Shown here piece by piece: positions 32,701-43,196 of a stretch of DNA of 64,000 nt (position 1 is its first letter; every line of letters starts with the position of its first letter). A program made the translations under genes and the position numbers. The stretch lies in the NCBI GenBank assembly GCA_025890175.1, contig JANPYM010000009.1:889650-953649 (forward strand), written 5' to 3'. The stretch comes from Ciborinia camelliae (Eukaryota; Ascomycota; Leotiomycetes; Helotiales; Sclerotiniaceae). Under the pieces are notes generated by a model, which made no database searches, was not told the DNA's origin, and worked only from the letters and a program-made list of their open reading frames with translations.

Positions 32701-33043
32701 TATCGGTCCACGCATCCACTCCGTCTGCAACGACTTCCTCGAGACAGTCATTAAAAACGCTTCAGGTCTCAAAGGCTCCACCCCACTGGATTTATTAAGT
32801 AAATCTAGCTCTGGTGCAAGTGGAAGTTTCTCAATGGTCGGTAGTTCTATGATGGCGTCACAGTTCCATAAATCGGTTACAGCGAGTGGATTATTGAATA
32901 AAGAGAATATTAAGAGAGGATGGGATTGGAGGAAGGGGATTAATGCGGGAATGACGGCGGAGGATATTTTGAGGGTTCTGAGGTTGGGGTTGGCGAAGGA
33001 TTTGGCTAGAGCTTGGTTGCAGGAGGCGGATGATATGTTATGA
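29730..33043 (+). CDS. NUP85: Nucleoporin Nup85
   Basis: Scaffold subunit of the Y-shaped Nup84/Nup107 complex of the nuclear pore. Two exons, 29730-32075 and 32132-33043 (56-nt intron, phase 0), 1085 residues. The first roughly 240 residues are Ser/Pro-rich and acidic and probably disordered, with SPxTP-type sites that may be phosphorylated. The rest is alpha-helical solenoid with Nup85-type blocks: LLDWLEVYHDPFP, WRYSWSDADD, MGESIPIIENSQDWCEATIGLLAWHDE, and after the splice SYADSLARDNISPGEALWYYALAH. The length agrees with other filamentous-fungal Nup85 proteins, which are longer than yeast's. Identification rests on the helical-block pattern and is fairly firm. Confidence 0.86.
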
Positions 33044-33684
33044 ATATGGAAAATTATGGACAGGATGTAAGATCAATTGTGCATGCATGGAGGAATTCCG
33101 GGATGGCGAGAAGGCGTTTTTATTAATGTAGGCGGGATTACGAATAGCGAGATGATAGTAAGGTAGTTGGTTGGGGCGACGCAATTCATGGTGCATATAA
33201 TTACGCACATAGATAGCCTTACCTACATCATCGTGGCATTGGTGTCTGACGGGAAGAGAAATTGAATAGGAATAAAAGTCTTGATACCCATTTTTTGGGG
33301 ATTCTTCCCTCCAATTCTGGGGCGGCTAGGCTGCAATTGATATTTTCTATTTTCTATCATTTATCCTTGAGTTGAGTTTTTCTTGAGATTCTTAAAATGA
33401 CAAGTGACATAGCATATATATCCATCCACGCATCTGCCGGTATCTTATAATACTTCTATATCATGTAAGGGGATTTTTAGTCAAGTCCCCTCTTATCTAT
33501 TCCACCCAACGGATCGCTCATGTAAATCATCATGAAGTTTCCTCCTTCCAGTTGTCGTTCTATTCATGGTATCTTTCAGGTAAGTAGTTCCTCGACGCCA
33601 TGCATGCCCGTCCCTCATTTATACAATATCTTACATTTTCACTTCCCGCTTCCCTCCTTCCGTTGTTTCTTCAAACATCTCATC
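33044..33684. other. Convergent 3' intergenic region
   Basis: Lies between the NUP85 stop and the stop of the mitochondrial carrier. AT-rich; no gene recognised. Confidence 0.5.
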
Positions 33685-34871
33685 TCAAGGCAACGCCCTC
33701 ATTACCCCTTCAAAAGCGACCAACGCCACGGCATTAGCAGGAAAAGCCCTCAAGAAACACGGTAGAAAACCCCTCCAATACCCTTTCCACCCACTCTCCC
33801 TATAAACCGCTCTCGCCGCACTTTTCCAATCCGGAAACCTCCTCACTCCATCTCCTAAACCCCCCGCTAACGGATCCGTCATAATCCGCTGCTTCACCAC
33901 ATCACTTGGATAACTCGTCATCCAAAAAACCTGTGCTGAGAATCCTCCCGCCCAGAAATTGATGGCGGGGGTACTCAGCTGTGTTTTTTCCGACAAGAGG
34001 CGTGTGAAAACATCGTAGGAACCCCACCAAAAGAAGAAGAACGAGCGGAAGAACAGAGTCGCGCCGAGACCGTGGTAGATGCCCGAAATCCCGTGGTGTC
34101 GATAGATTTTGCGTGCGCAGTCGATGGGTCCACTATAGAGACGCTCGGATTTCTTACTCGAGTATTGGATTTGGAGACGCGCTTTTAGGTGTTCGACGGG
34201 GGCGGCGACGAAACTTACGCTCGCTCCTGCCATGACCCCCGCGAGTGCGTGGCCTAGGGTGGGGAGTTTGTGGGTTTCGGAGGAAGCTGTGGGGATGGCG
34301 AGACTGGATGGAGTGGCGGCCATGCGCGAGGGGGAAAAGAGGGTTTGGTGGAGGAGTTTGCGGTAGAAGGTTAGGGAGCCTAGCATTATGCTGTCCATGA
34401 ACATCCAGCCTACGAGAGGGGGAGTAGCACCTTTGTAGAGACCGGCGAAGCCTTCATTGCGGAGGGTGAGGAGGAGACATTGGAGAGGTCCGTTGAATTG
34501 GGATGCGGTAGAGGTTTGAAGACGGACTTTTATGGTATCGAATGGATGCCCAACTGTTGATGATATATCATTAGCATTTTAATATTCTTCTCGGATTGAA
34601 ACTCCCCATAGGCATTCGCATTCGCATTCGCAACCGCAAAATCATTCAACATCCTCCAAATGGAGATAGATATTCTCCCAAACCGCCAAAAAGACCAATG
34701 GAATCTCAAATTTACCATACCCGTAAGTTTCGAAACCCCCGAGAACACCCCCGCCACAAATCCTCGATAATTCTTTGCCTCTCTCTTCTTTTCCGCCGTC
34801 TTTTCCCCTCTACCCATATCTCCTCCTATCTGCAACCTCGAGATCGCAGTCGACGACTCACTCGTCGCCAT
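33685..34871 (-). CDS. Mitochondrial carrier family protein
   Basis: Six-span solute carrier of the mitochondrial inner membrane. Two exons on the minus strand, 34871-34721 and 34553-33685 (167-nt intron, phase 1), 339 residues. The three signature motifs Px[DE]xx[KR] are all present: PFDTIK (formed just after the splice), PVEHLK and PSDVVK, each followed by an RLQ/RIM-type motif. The second repeat has the unusual Glu-His pair, as in carnitine/ornithine-like or YMC-type carriers, but I cannot assign a substrate. The N-terminal region before the first helix is about 30 residues longer than usual and hydrophilic. The intron contains a short GCATTC repeat. Confidence 0.9.
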
Positions 34872-35016
34872 GTTTTCGAATGCCCGTACAGCCTCAGGTT
34901 AATAATCGATCACGAGTATTCGTCTAAACTTCACGTTCACAATGCTAGAGCCGAGTGGGAATGGAAAGCAGAAAGCTGCAGACGCGCGACGCGAGCAAAG
35001 GACCGATTGAGCTTGA

Positions 35017-35048
<32 letters not shown>
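35017..35048. repeat. (GCTT)8 microsatellite
   Basis: Eight uninterrupted copies of the four-base unit, upstream of the mitochondrial carrier gene. Confidence 0.9.
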
Positions 35049-35049
<1 letters not shown>

Positions 35050-35866
35050 TGGATCAAACAGCAATGGGGGGGAGAGGGGCGGAGGACATGAATGGGCAGG
35101 ACAGGATATTCGTCGATTTATTCGATCGCCAGGTAAGGATCTTTGGATCGCGGATTATTTTAATTTTTATGATATGATATTGATAATTTGATAATTTGAT
35201 ACTGTACGTAAGTAAGGTTATAGTTATAGTTATAGATTATTAGTAATGGGATTTATTTATTTCGATCAGTTCTGCTGGTTCATGGATGCCCAGATCAGGA
35301 TGGGAATTTGGAAGACAGATTCAAAAGAAACTTCCTACTCTTATCGGCGGGATTGACAAGGGCCCCGGGAGGTCGGTCATCAATTGATTGGTTTGATTGG
35401 TTTGATAAGCAAAAGATGAGAGAGGGAAAGAGAAAGCTTGAATTAATAAAAGCAGCGAGCACTATTTGCAATTGAGGTAATCTTGAGTAACAAGCACTAC
35501 AAGCATTAGGTACCGACACTAAAGAGCCAACTCTATTTATTATTTATTTTATTTATTAATGAGGGGCTGTTCCCATCCCGCCGTTCCCCCTCTCGCTGTT
35601 CTAGACTCGAGACTCGCGAACAGTGACGAGTCCTTTCGAACTCGTAGTGGGGGAATCTTACCCTTCTTACGGTAACTACTACGGAGTACCTAGTAGGTAC
35701 AATGGGTACAGTAGGTATCACAAATCACGATTACCACGATTACCATCACGAAACGTCGATGAGATTGTGGGATGATTTCTGAAATCCATTGATGTATCAT
35801 GTATCATGTATCATGCATATCATGTACCATCACCGTCATGATCATCATGTACCGGTATCACAAGGC

Positions 35867-35945
35867 TGGAGCGGCTGGAGCTTGGGGCTGCTGGAGCCGT
35901 TGGAGCTGTTGGGGCTGTTGGAGCTGTTGGGGCTGATGGAGATGG
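35867..35945. repeat. Imperfect minisatellite of GTTGGAGCT/GTTGGGGCT units
   Basis: At least six degenerate 9-base units alternate GGAGCT and GGGGCT. The spacing keeps a reading frame open, so a short Leu-Glu/Leu-Gly-rich frame appears there, but it has no gene context. Confidence 0.7.
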
Positions 35946-36608
35946 AGATAGGGTTGATTGATACCATACATCATACCACTCAAAACATCAGATCAGATCA
36001 GATCAGGTTCTTTTCTTCCCGTCTCTTCTCTTCTTCTCTTCAACGCTCAACATCCAATGTACCGGCCCAACCGGGTAAAGTTATTTTGTGGGCTGAGGTG
36101 ATTTATATTGGGTGGAGTCGGATATCTACCGGTATTCTATTCGTTTTGTGGTACCGGCCGCCGGTACTGTTGGGTACACGAGTAGGTTACTACGTTACCT
36201 AGGGCCGTATTTAAGATGGAGTTGAATCTACTGTATCTGTACCGTACTGGTACTGTGTATCCCCTTCATTGGTTTCTGATTGATCCAATAGTCTTACTTC
36301 GTAAGCACACATGCACACCTGCATACCTTTTCTTCCTGCCCTTGTCTTTCTACGAACACTTTCTTTCTAACTAAAAGGTACTGTACCTACCTACTACTAC
36401 CTACCTACTCGAGTAGTACTATCTAGAAGTTGATATTCAAAGTATACAATACGGTGCTCGTTCAATACGGGTGCTCATTCAATACGGCACTCATTCAATA
36501 CCGCCATATTCATAGGTATATAAGATACCTATTAACATACGAGTAGGACCCTCTGATACCAATATATCTCACAAGTTAACCTTCGAAGCTAAACGCCATT
36601 TCAGAAAA

Positions 36609-37703
36609 ATGACATCTTCCGAACGAGTCACCGAGTCCAAAAAAGGTATGTTCATTCTTCGTTCATTAGTCATTCATTCATTAATCGTGTCGACAATTAA
36701 GCTAACCACTTCCTGCCCCTCAGTCTGGACAACTCTCATAACCAACACCGCCTACCTCTCCGGCCTCATAACCCTCGACTACTCCCTCAAAAAACACAAC
36801 TCTAAATACCCCCTCGTAGCTCTCTACACCGATACATTTCCCCCCGAAGGTCACGCCGCTCTCGAGGCGCGCGGAATCCCCAAACAGCGCATCGAATACC
36901 TTCTCCCAAAAAATGGAGGCAAAGATTATTCCAATGATCCCCGTTTCTACGATTGCTGGTCGAAACTCACCCCGTTTAGTTTAATCGAATATGAACGGGT
37001 TGTGCAACTTGATAGCGATATGTTAGTTCTGCAAAATATGGACGAGTTAATGGAGATGGAACTTGATGCGCCGGAGGTAGGGGGGAAAGGAGATAGGGTT
37101 TTTGCGGCCGGTCATGCGTGTGTTTGTAATCCGTTGAAGAAGAAGCATTATCCTGCTGATTGGTATGTTCTCATTTAATTCCTAAAGCTTCCACTTCTTC
37201 CAGAGAAGATATACTAACATCTCCCCAGGATTCCCGAAAATTGCGCCTTCACATCCCAGCACAATACCCCCGACGTAGCACAAACCACCGGTCCACCCCC
37301 CAACACCTCTCCCCTCGGCTTCATGAACGGCGGTCTCGTAGTCGTCAACCCCTCTTCCGGCGTCTACAATGCTATCCTCGACCACCTCGCCTCCGACGCA
37401 GCCGTTAACATGGATTTTGCAGATCAATCGCTGCTCTCCGACCTCTTCAAAGATCGTTGGGTCCCATTGCCTTATATTTATAATGCGCTCAAGACTATGA
37501 AGTGGGAGGGTGTTCACCCACAAATTTGGAGAGACGACAAGGTGAAAAACATACATTATATTTTGGCGCCGAAACCGTGGAATGAGATGGATGCGGAGGG
37601 AAATTTTATCGGTCAGGATGGGACGCATGCTTGGTGGGTGACGCATAATCAGGAGAGGTTGAGGGGGGAGAAGGAGAGGGGGGTTAAGGTTGATGGGTTT
37701 TAG
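36609..37703 (+). CDS. GT8 glycosyltransferase (glycogenin/galactinol-synthase-like)
   Basis: Retaining nucleotide-sugar transferase, probably cytosolic. Three exons: 36609-36645, 36724-37162, 37229-37703 (introns of 78 and 66 nt), 316 residues. GT8 features: N-terminal strand TLITNTAYLSGLITLDYSLKK, the metal-binding DxD in QLDSDMLVLQNMDEL, GFMNGGLVVVNPS as the second substrate-binding block, and a late HYILAPKPWN motif. There is no signal peptide or membrane segment. It is shorter than glycogenins with glycogen-synthase-binding tails, so a glycogen-primer role is not implied. The sugar donor and acceptor are unknown. Confidence 0.88.
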
Positions 37704-38985
37704 TTGGGGGTTTTCCTTTTCGGATAAAGAAGGTGCGAGCCTGTTGCTCCCGTCCTTTGATGATGATGTTGATGATAATGATGATGATTTTTTTTATGCA
37801 TTTAGAAAGCGATGAAGTTACGGAAAATTTATAAAATTGATACCGGAATAAAAAAATAAAAAGTATCTCTCTGCTCATATTCCATCTCAGGCCCCCTTTT
37901 CTAAATACAATCTTGACTCCCTTATATAGAGGGAGATTTTTGTTTCATTGCGTATTGTATATACCTATGTAGGTATGCATGTTTTGTTTGTAGTTGAAGG
38001 GAGGAAAACCCAAAGAGTAGAGGCAAATTGCAAATTGCAAAATGGAATGTAATGGGAAGGCATGGAATGAATGGGAAGACACGGAATGGGGAGTTTTAGC
38101 GACGGGAACATGAATGAGAAAGGACCTCGGGATGCAGGTGTGGTAAATTCCTCTCTTTCTCGGGTTGAGATGTAAATACAGATGAAGGGGAAGATTTTTA
38201 GGAGCACTTTCATTGATTGATGTTAGAGGAGGAATATTTTGAGAATTATTATAGGACGGTTAAGGAGGTTATGGACTTCGAAGTTTCCAAGTCAGGTGAA
38301 CTGAACCGAGTAATTGAACCGAGTAATTGAACTAAAGTCAACTGAAGTGAACATGAGATGATATAATAAAAAATAGAATCTTTGACTACCTAGGTAGGTA
38401 GGTACCTATCAAAATCCCAAATTGGGATAAGGGGGTATGACTACCTAGGGTACCTACCTAGTAGATAGGTAACGCAAGTTGCTTTTAAATTTGCCAACTT
38501 GAAGGTCTAGAATTTTGCATTGACATTGACATTGACATGGGAATGGGAATGGGAATTCAGTGACTGGGAAGGTGTAAGTAGGCAATTAGGTAGATGATCT
38601 ATGTATGTGTGGAGGAGTTATATATATAAATACGCGTGGCACTTTTGGAAAAAGGAAAAGAAAGGAGGGTGGAAAGGGATATTACTTATTATATGGAGAA
38701 TATAGATAGATAAATAGATTGATTGGTAGAAATGATAATGCTCGCCAAAGGTACAAATCAAGCTGGAGGGCACAAATCAATAACAAGATATGTCAATCAA
38801 TCCTCCACAGACACAGAAATTTCATTAGCACCTCACCTTAGGTACCTAAATGAGAAAATTTGACTGAATGGACTCTAGGGCTCTCTTTTCTCTCTCTCAA
38901 GCTTCATCATACCATCCTCCGACTCAGAATACGCTCTTGATACCCCCTTCCCCCACATCCGAGACTCACTCCCACTCTAGCTACT
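37704..38985. other. Convergent intergenic region with TAGG-type repeats
   Basis: No gene recognised. It holds a GATGAT/AATGAT tract (37757-37790), TGGAATG repeats (about 38041-38090), the palindromic CCTAGG-containing TACCTAGGTAGGTAGGTACC cluster (38390-38470), and GACATT and GGGAAT repeats near 38520-38560. Confidence 0.5.
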
Positions 38986-40322
38986 CTACAAATCCAAAGT
39001 AGCACCAGCCGTCCCAACAACGGCCGCAACCACATTCGCGCTCCCCAAAAGAGAATACGAGTACGGCAATGAAGTTGTCGTTAATGTTCCTACTGGAGCC
39101 GTGTTATTGTAGCCGCCGAGATCGTTGTCAAATGCGTTCGCGTATCTATTTTCCGTGTCAGCCAGCCAGTCAGGGTCAAACCGAGCACATAAGATGAGAT
39201 GTGAGATGTGAGATGAGAAGGAATGTCGGAGATACGTGGGGATTAGAGGTAGATATAAGAGAGCAAGACATACCCAGGATCATCACTATAGAGCGCGGCG
39301 ATGGGCTCGCTCACATTCTTGAAAACATTGCTCTGCACCAAGACCTGCGCGCCATCTCGGGTATCGATCCCCGTGTTCATGTTCAAGAAGTAAGTGTTAA
39401 ATACATGGCCGGTTCCAAAGCGCAAACTGGGCGTGCGAGACCCGATGTTGGACCAGTAGTTGTTATGTTGGGTAACGGTCAGATGACCCGTATCTTCCGC
39501 GCCGTTCTTGTCGGAATGCCCGATGAGAGACGCTTTGTAGTGATCGTGGAGATAGGAGTTGGATACTGTGACCCAGTCGCAGGCGTGGGTGATGTCGACC
39601 AGGCCATCGTAGTAATCTTTGCCATTAAGGAGGTCGGAGGAAAGGTCGCTGAGAGGGGAGGGTTTATTAATCATGAAGAACTTGGTGGGGTTGGTGGGGG
39701 GAGGAATGGAGAGGGTAGACAAACACATGGTCAATCCAAACATTAGTCGAAGCTTGCACACCAATAGCATCGCCATTGGAAGCAATTACTTTTTGACTGA
39801 TGATGTTTCGTACAATGACATTTGCGGATTTATTGATGTAAAGACCGACTCCAACAAGTGCTGGATATCAAATACATTAGATTGCTCTAGATTATAGGAT
39901 TGGAACAGGGAAAGGGGGAGGGGAGGGGTCTTACTAGCTCCCTTCTTTCCAATAATGGTCTTGTTGGATCCAACTCGAACCTTTACCGAGCCGGTAATGG
40001 TACCGGTTACGACGATAACTCTTGCAACGGCATCATTGGTCACAGCATCTGTGAATTGGGCAAGTGTGGAGACGGTGGTAGTTGCGCCACCTTTTCCTCC
40101 AGTCGTTCTAAAAATGGGTCAGAAGGCTATAAAAGAAACCTCATGCAAGACCACTCACCCGCCATTTTGAGTTGCAAAACCGGTAGTAGCAATATCGGTG
40201 ATGGTAGCTCTTTTGGCAATATTTGCACGCTCAACAATATCTTCACTTTCTGTTGGGGTTGGAATAGCAGAAACGAACTGCGCAAGAAGTGCAAGTCCTG
40301 TGGAGAGGATAGAAAGCTTCAT
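38986..40322 (-). CDS. Secreted pectate lyase, polysaccharide lyase family 1
   Basis: Extracellular Ca2+-dependent enzyme that cleaves polygalacturonate in plant cell walls by beta-elimination. Five exons on the minus strand: 40322-40159, 40107-39935, 39860-39725, 39648-39274, 39145-38986; 335 residues. A signal peptide (about residues 1-19, LSTGLALLAQFVSA) precedes a short pro-segment ending in Lys-Arg, a Kex2-type site. The parallel beta-helix shows vWiDH at 153-157 and the catalytic Arg motif RTPSLRFG at 229-236, preceded by HNNYWSNIGS. The presence of a PL1 gene fits a plant-associated or saprotrophic fungus. The splices were fitted by phase and family pattern; the exact residue at the exon 2/3 junction (Thr) is the least certain point. 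Confidence 0.9.
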
Positions 40323-40445
40323 CTCGAATATTCAGTGCTGAACTACTGCGTTCGAAAAATCTGTTTGGGAAGGTGATTGTATCCGTTCCAACTTCAGTAT
40401 TTGCCTTGAGTTGTGAAGAACATGAATCTTATGGAATCTCCTCTC

Positions 40446-40453
40446 TTTATATA
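40446..40453 (-). promoter_or_regulatory. TATA-like box of the pectate lyase gene
   Basis: TATATAAA on the minus strand, 124 nt upstream of the start codon, a plausible distance for a fungal TATA box plus leader. Confidence 0.5.
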
Positions 40454-40821
40454 CATCTAGTTGCTCATTCAGCCCCCATACGTTAGACGAACCTTGAGTC
40501 CATTTAGACGTTGTTTGCAACTGCAAAACTGTCAATTTCCACGGAACTCCGTTCAAGCAAAACGAATCAATTTTCCTTTTCGTCCAGGGCGCTGAGGAAA
40601 CCACTAGATTCCACGAATAATGTCATGCAGAAACGAACTCCTCGAAAGAGTTTTATTCAACTTTGTTGAACGCAACATAAATGTTGCCAAGTAGGGGTGC
40701 GAACTGAAGTACCTTTGTACATGCCAAGCAGCATAGATGAAGCTTGTTTAGTATTAAGACTGGTGGGCAAAAGGCTTTAGGAGATTTTCCGTCCATAGAT
40801 AGCATAGATTTGCAGTCGTAT

Positions 40822-40834
40822 CTGGGGACCCCGC
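40822..40834. promoter_or_regulatory. Paired CreA/SYGGRG-like sites
   Basis: CTGGGG on the plus strand and GCGGGG on the minus strand lie within 13 bp, about 500 bp upstream of the pectate lyase. Both fit the CreA carbon-repression consensus SYGGRG. This is short-motif evidence only. Confidence 0.3.
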
Positions 40835-41302
40835 AATAGCAAGGGTACATGTGCGACATTGAATATTTGCTCCTCCAGACAGATGTGTACAAGGAAGATT
40901 GACATATCACATGTTCTGAGAACAACATCATATTGATATGGTCAAGATTGAAAATGATGGTTTCGAAGACTAGCTATTCGTGGAAAATTGAGTTCCCCAA
41001 GCTAAAACTTCTATGAAAGCAACAAAATGGACACTTATGGTGTATATTTGCTTCTGCGGGTTCGAAATAGATTGATTGTGTTTGGGGAAATTAGCCTTCG
41101 GGAACAATCATTGGGGGGTTTCGGTTGCACAACATTTGGGGAAATCTCGAGATAATTCTTGGCGCAGAAAATCGATACTATTATACCTGCCAAATCCATA
41201 AGACGATCTTCAATTACCGAATTACCGTAAATTAACTTTACTAAATTCCATCCTATCCCGTCACCCAAAAACAACTCCCCTGAACCCCTTGCAGAAATGC
41301 CC

Positions 41303-42609
41303 TCATTTGCTAAAGAAATTCGTAATTTTTTGACTTCCCTTTTCCAGACTTGAACTCTTCTTCGAACTTCCATAATTGTTACTGGTAGCACTTCTAGTTT
41401 TACGGGTTGACGCCACAGGCGGAGAATCTTTCTGTGGACTTGCAGATATCCGACTTGATTTTTTGGGCGGTTCTTCGATATCAAAATCGTCAAGTTCGCG
41501 CTTTATTCCTTGTTTGACCTCTGTTTTGGGCACAGGTAAGGGTGCATTATCTTCAGAGCCATCTTGATCCAGAGTTTTGCGATCATCTGTATCCGTAGGC
41601 TCTTCTTTGACTGGTGGATGTTTGACTTCTTCTTTGATTTTCCTAGGTGCATCTGCATCTGATGGTTTGAATGTTGCTTGTGTATCATTCTTTCCCCCTT
41701 TAGCGAAGAAATTCGCAATATTGGACTTGTTCTCGCTGCTTGCAACTGGGACAATGAAATTGGGAGAATCATTACCCACTTTACCTACTTCCTTGCTTAC
41801 TGGGTAGATCTCTAACTCTCCTTCATATGGCTTCAAGAGAGATTGAAGTTCTTTTGACCATGATGATCTTTTCGGATCGAGCCAAGTACGAAGATCCTCC
41901 GAACCATTGTCGAGAATGACTGGCATTCTGTCATGGAGAAAATTCAACTGCTTATTCGAACTCGTTGTGATGATGGTGTAAGTATAGAGTTTCTCGTCAG
42001 AACCTTCATATTGAACAACATCCCATAGCCCCGCCATGCACATCAGTTGACCATCCTTCCTCTTGATATAATGGGGTAACTTCTCCTTTCCTTTCTTCAA
42101 CCACTCATAGAACCCCTCTGCGATAACAATGCACCTCTTCTTCTGCTTCATCGTATTCCACATTCCTTTATTTTCAATCAAAGAATCATCACGGCAATTG
42201 ATTGTTTTCATCATCGATCCATAATCTGGGTTGCGCTTAGTCCAAAATGGTATCAACCCCCATTTCATGCTCTGTAGCTTATATTGAACTGCCCCATTTG
42301 TATGCTCTTCTTGCTCGGTGGCGTCTGGTTCCTCAGTTCCATGTTCGGTGCGATCCTCCTTGTGTTGTCTCGGTCCTGCACCCCAATCAGGTACATTAGC
42401 CCGATATACAATCCCATGGTATCCGGGAGCAAAATTGTAACTCTGCCGCGGTGCGCCGGCCCCCTCATCATCTGGAGCTTCCCCGACCGGCATGTTTTCA
42501 TTTTCAAGGTATTGGCGAACCTCTGAAGGCCGCTTTGTTACATTAGCAACTATTTTATCGACCGGAGAGTATCATGGCTTACCAGATGTAAGGCATATCT
42601 ACCACACAT
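41303..42609 (-). CDS. HMCES: HMCES/SRAP abasic-site DNA-protein crosslinking protein
   Basis: SRAP proteins form a covalent crosslink to abasic sites in single-stranded DNA and shield replication forks. Two exons on the minus strand, 42609-42583 and 42532-41303 (50-nt intron, phase 0), 418 residues. The first exon codes MCGRYALHL, so the catalytic Cys2 follows the initiator Met, which must be removed. SRAP motifs: RxSYNFAPG, MKWGLIPFW, TINCRDDS, RCIVIAEGFYEW (catalytic Glu) and LNFLHDRMPVIL (catalytic His). The C-terminal 150 residues are disordered, with KPxK clusters and two near-identical motifs, SNIANFFAK and QKITNFFSK, that look like degenerate PCNA-binding PIP boxes. Confidence 0.94.
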
Positions 42610-43196
42610 ACTGATGATGCTACATTGTGGAGTTGAGGTTGAATTGACGTTTGGAGATATGCGACAGGCGGCCGCATTCGCTTTCAATGACATCACGTTA
42701 TTTTACCCCGCAGGATAGAATTGCAACTTACAAGGTTCACCGGGACCTTTTCCTCACGGAATGGGAATTCCCCGCGATATTTTCGAAAGAGGTAAAATGC
42801 GGCGAAGCTTTTAAGTAGGTTATTTTAATTTCAATCTCAGTCAATTCAACTCAAATCTATAGCAATTGGAATTCACTCTTATCTTCGACAACTCTCAGCC
42901 CGGAGGCTTGTGATATTACCTTTTAAAAGTATACCTGAGACTAATTACTTGGTAATCACAAACTCCATTTCACTATCTACTACGTAGGAAGTATTGATCA
43001 CAAGTGAGTCAAAATGGTGAGAATTGCAGGTGCTTTTCCCCTGTCATCTATCTACCAAGTGTATCTATGTACCTCTATACCATACCAGTGGTATCTCATA
43101 ATCTCATGTATTTCTTCATGCGACTTCATCTAAATACCAATTCGCTCTGTAACCAATTCGCATAAAACAAAAATTAATATCAAAATGGGGCCCCCA
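42610..43196. other. HMCES promoter and NCS1 permease 3' region
   Basis: 587 bp. The plus strand at 42830-43020 looks like a gene leader (CAA/TCA-rich, then ATGGTGAG at 43014, an ATG directly at a donor-like GTGAG), but no coding exon follows. No gene is called. Confidence 0.4.

Larger units (their letters stand above)
34872..36608. other. 1.7-kb divergent promoter region rich in tandem repeats
   Basis: Holds the promoters of the mitochondrial carrier and the GT8 gene. Seen: a GCTT octamer repeat (35017-35048), TTATAG repeats (about 35217-35240), a GTTGGAGCT minisatellite (about 35870-35940), GATCA repeats near 35990, and many TACCTACTA-type tracts (35690-35710, 36380-36420). No gene recognised. 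Confidence 0.55.
40323..41302. other. Pectate lyase promoter and HMCES 3' region
   Basis: About 1 kb. It contains the TATA-like and CreA-like sites listed separately. No further gene recognised. Confidence 0.5.
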
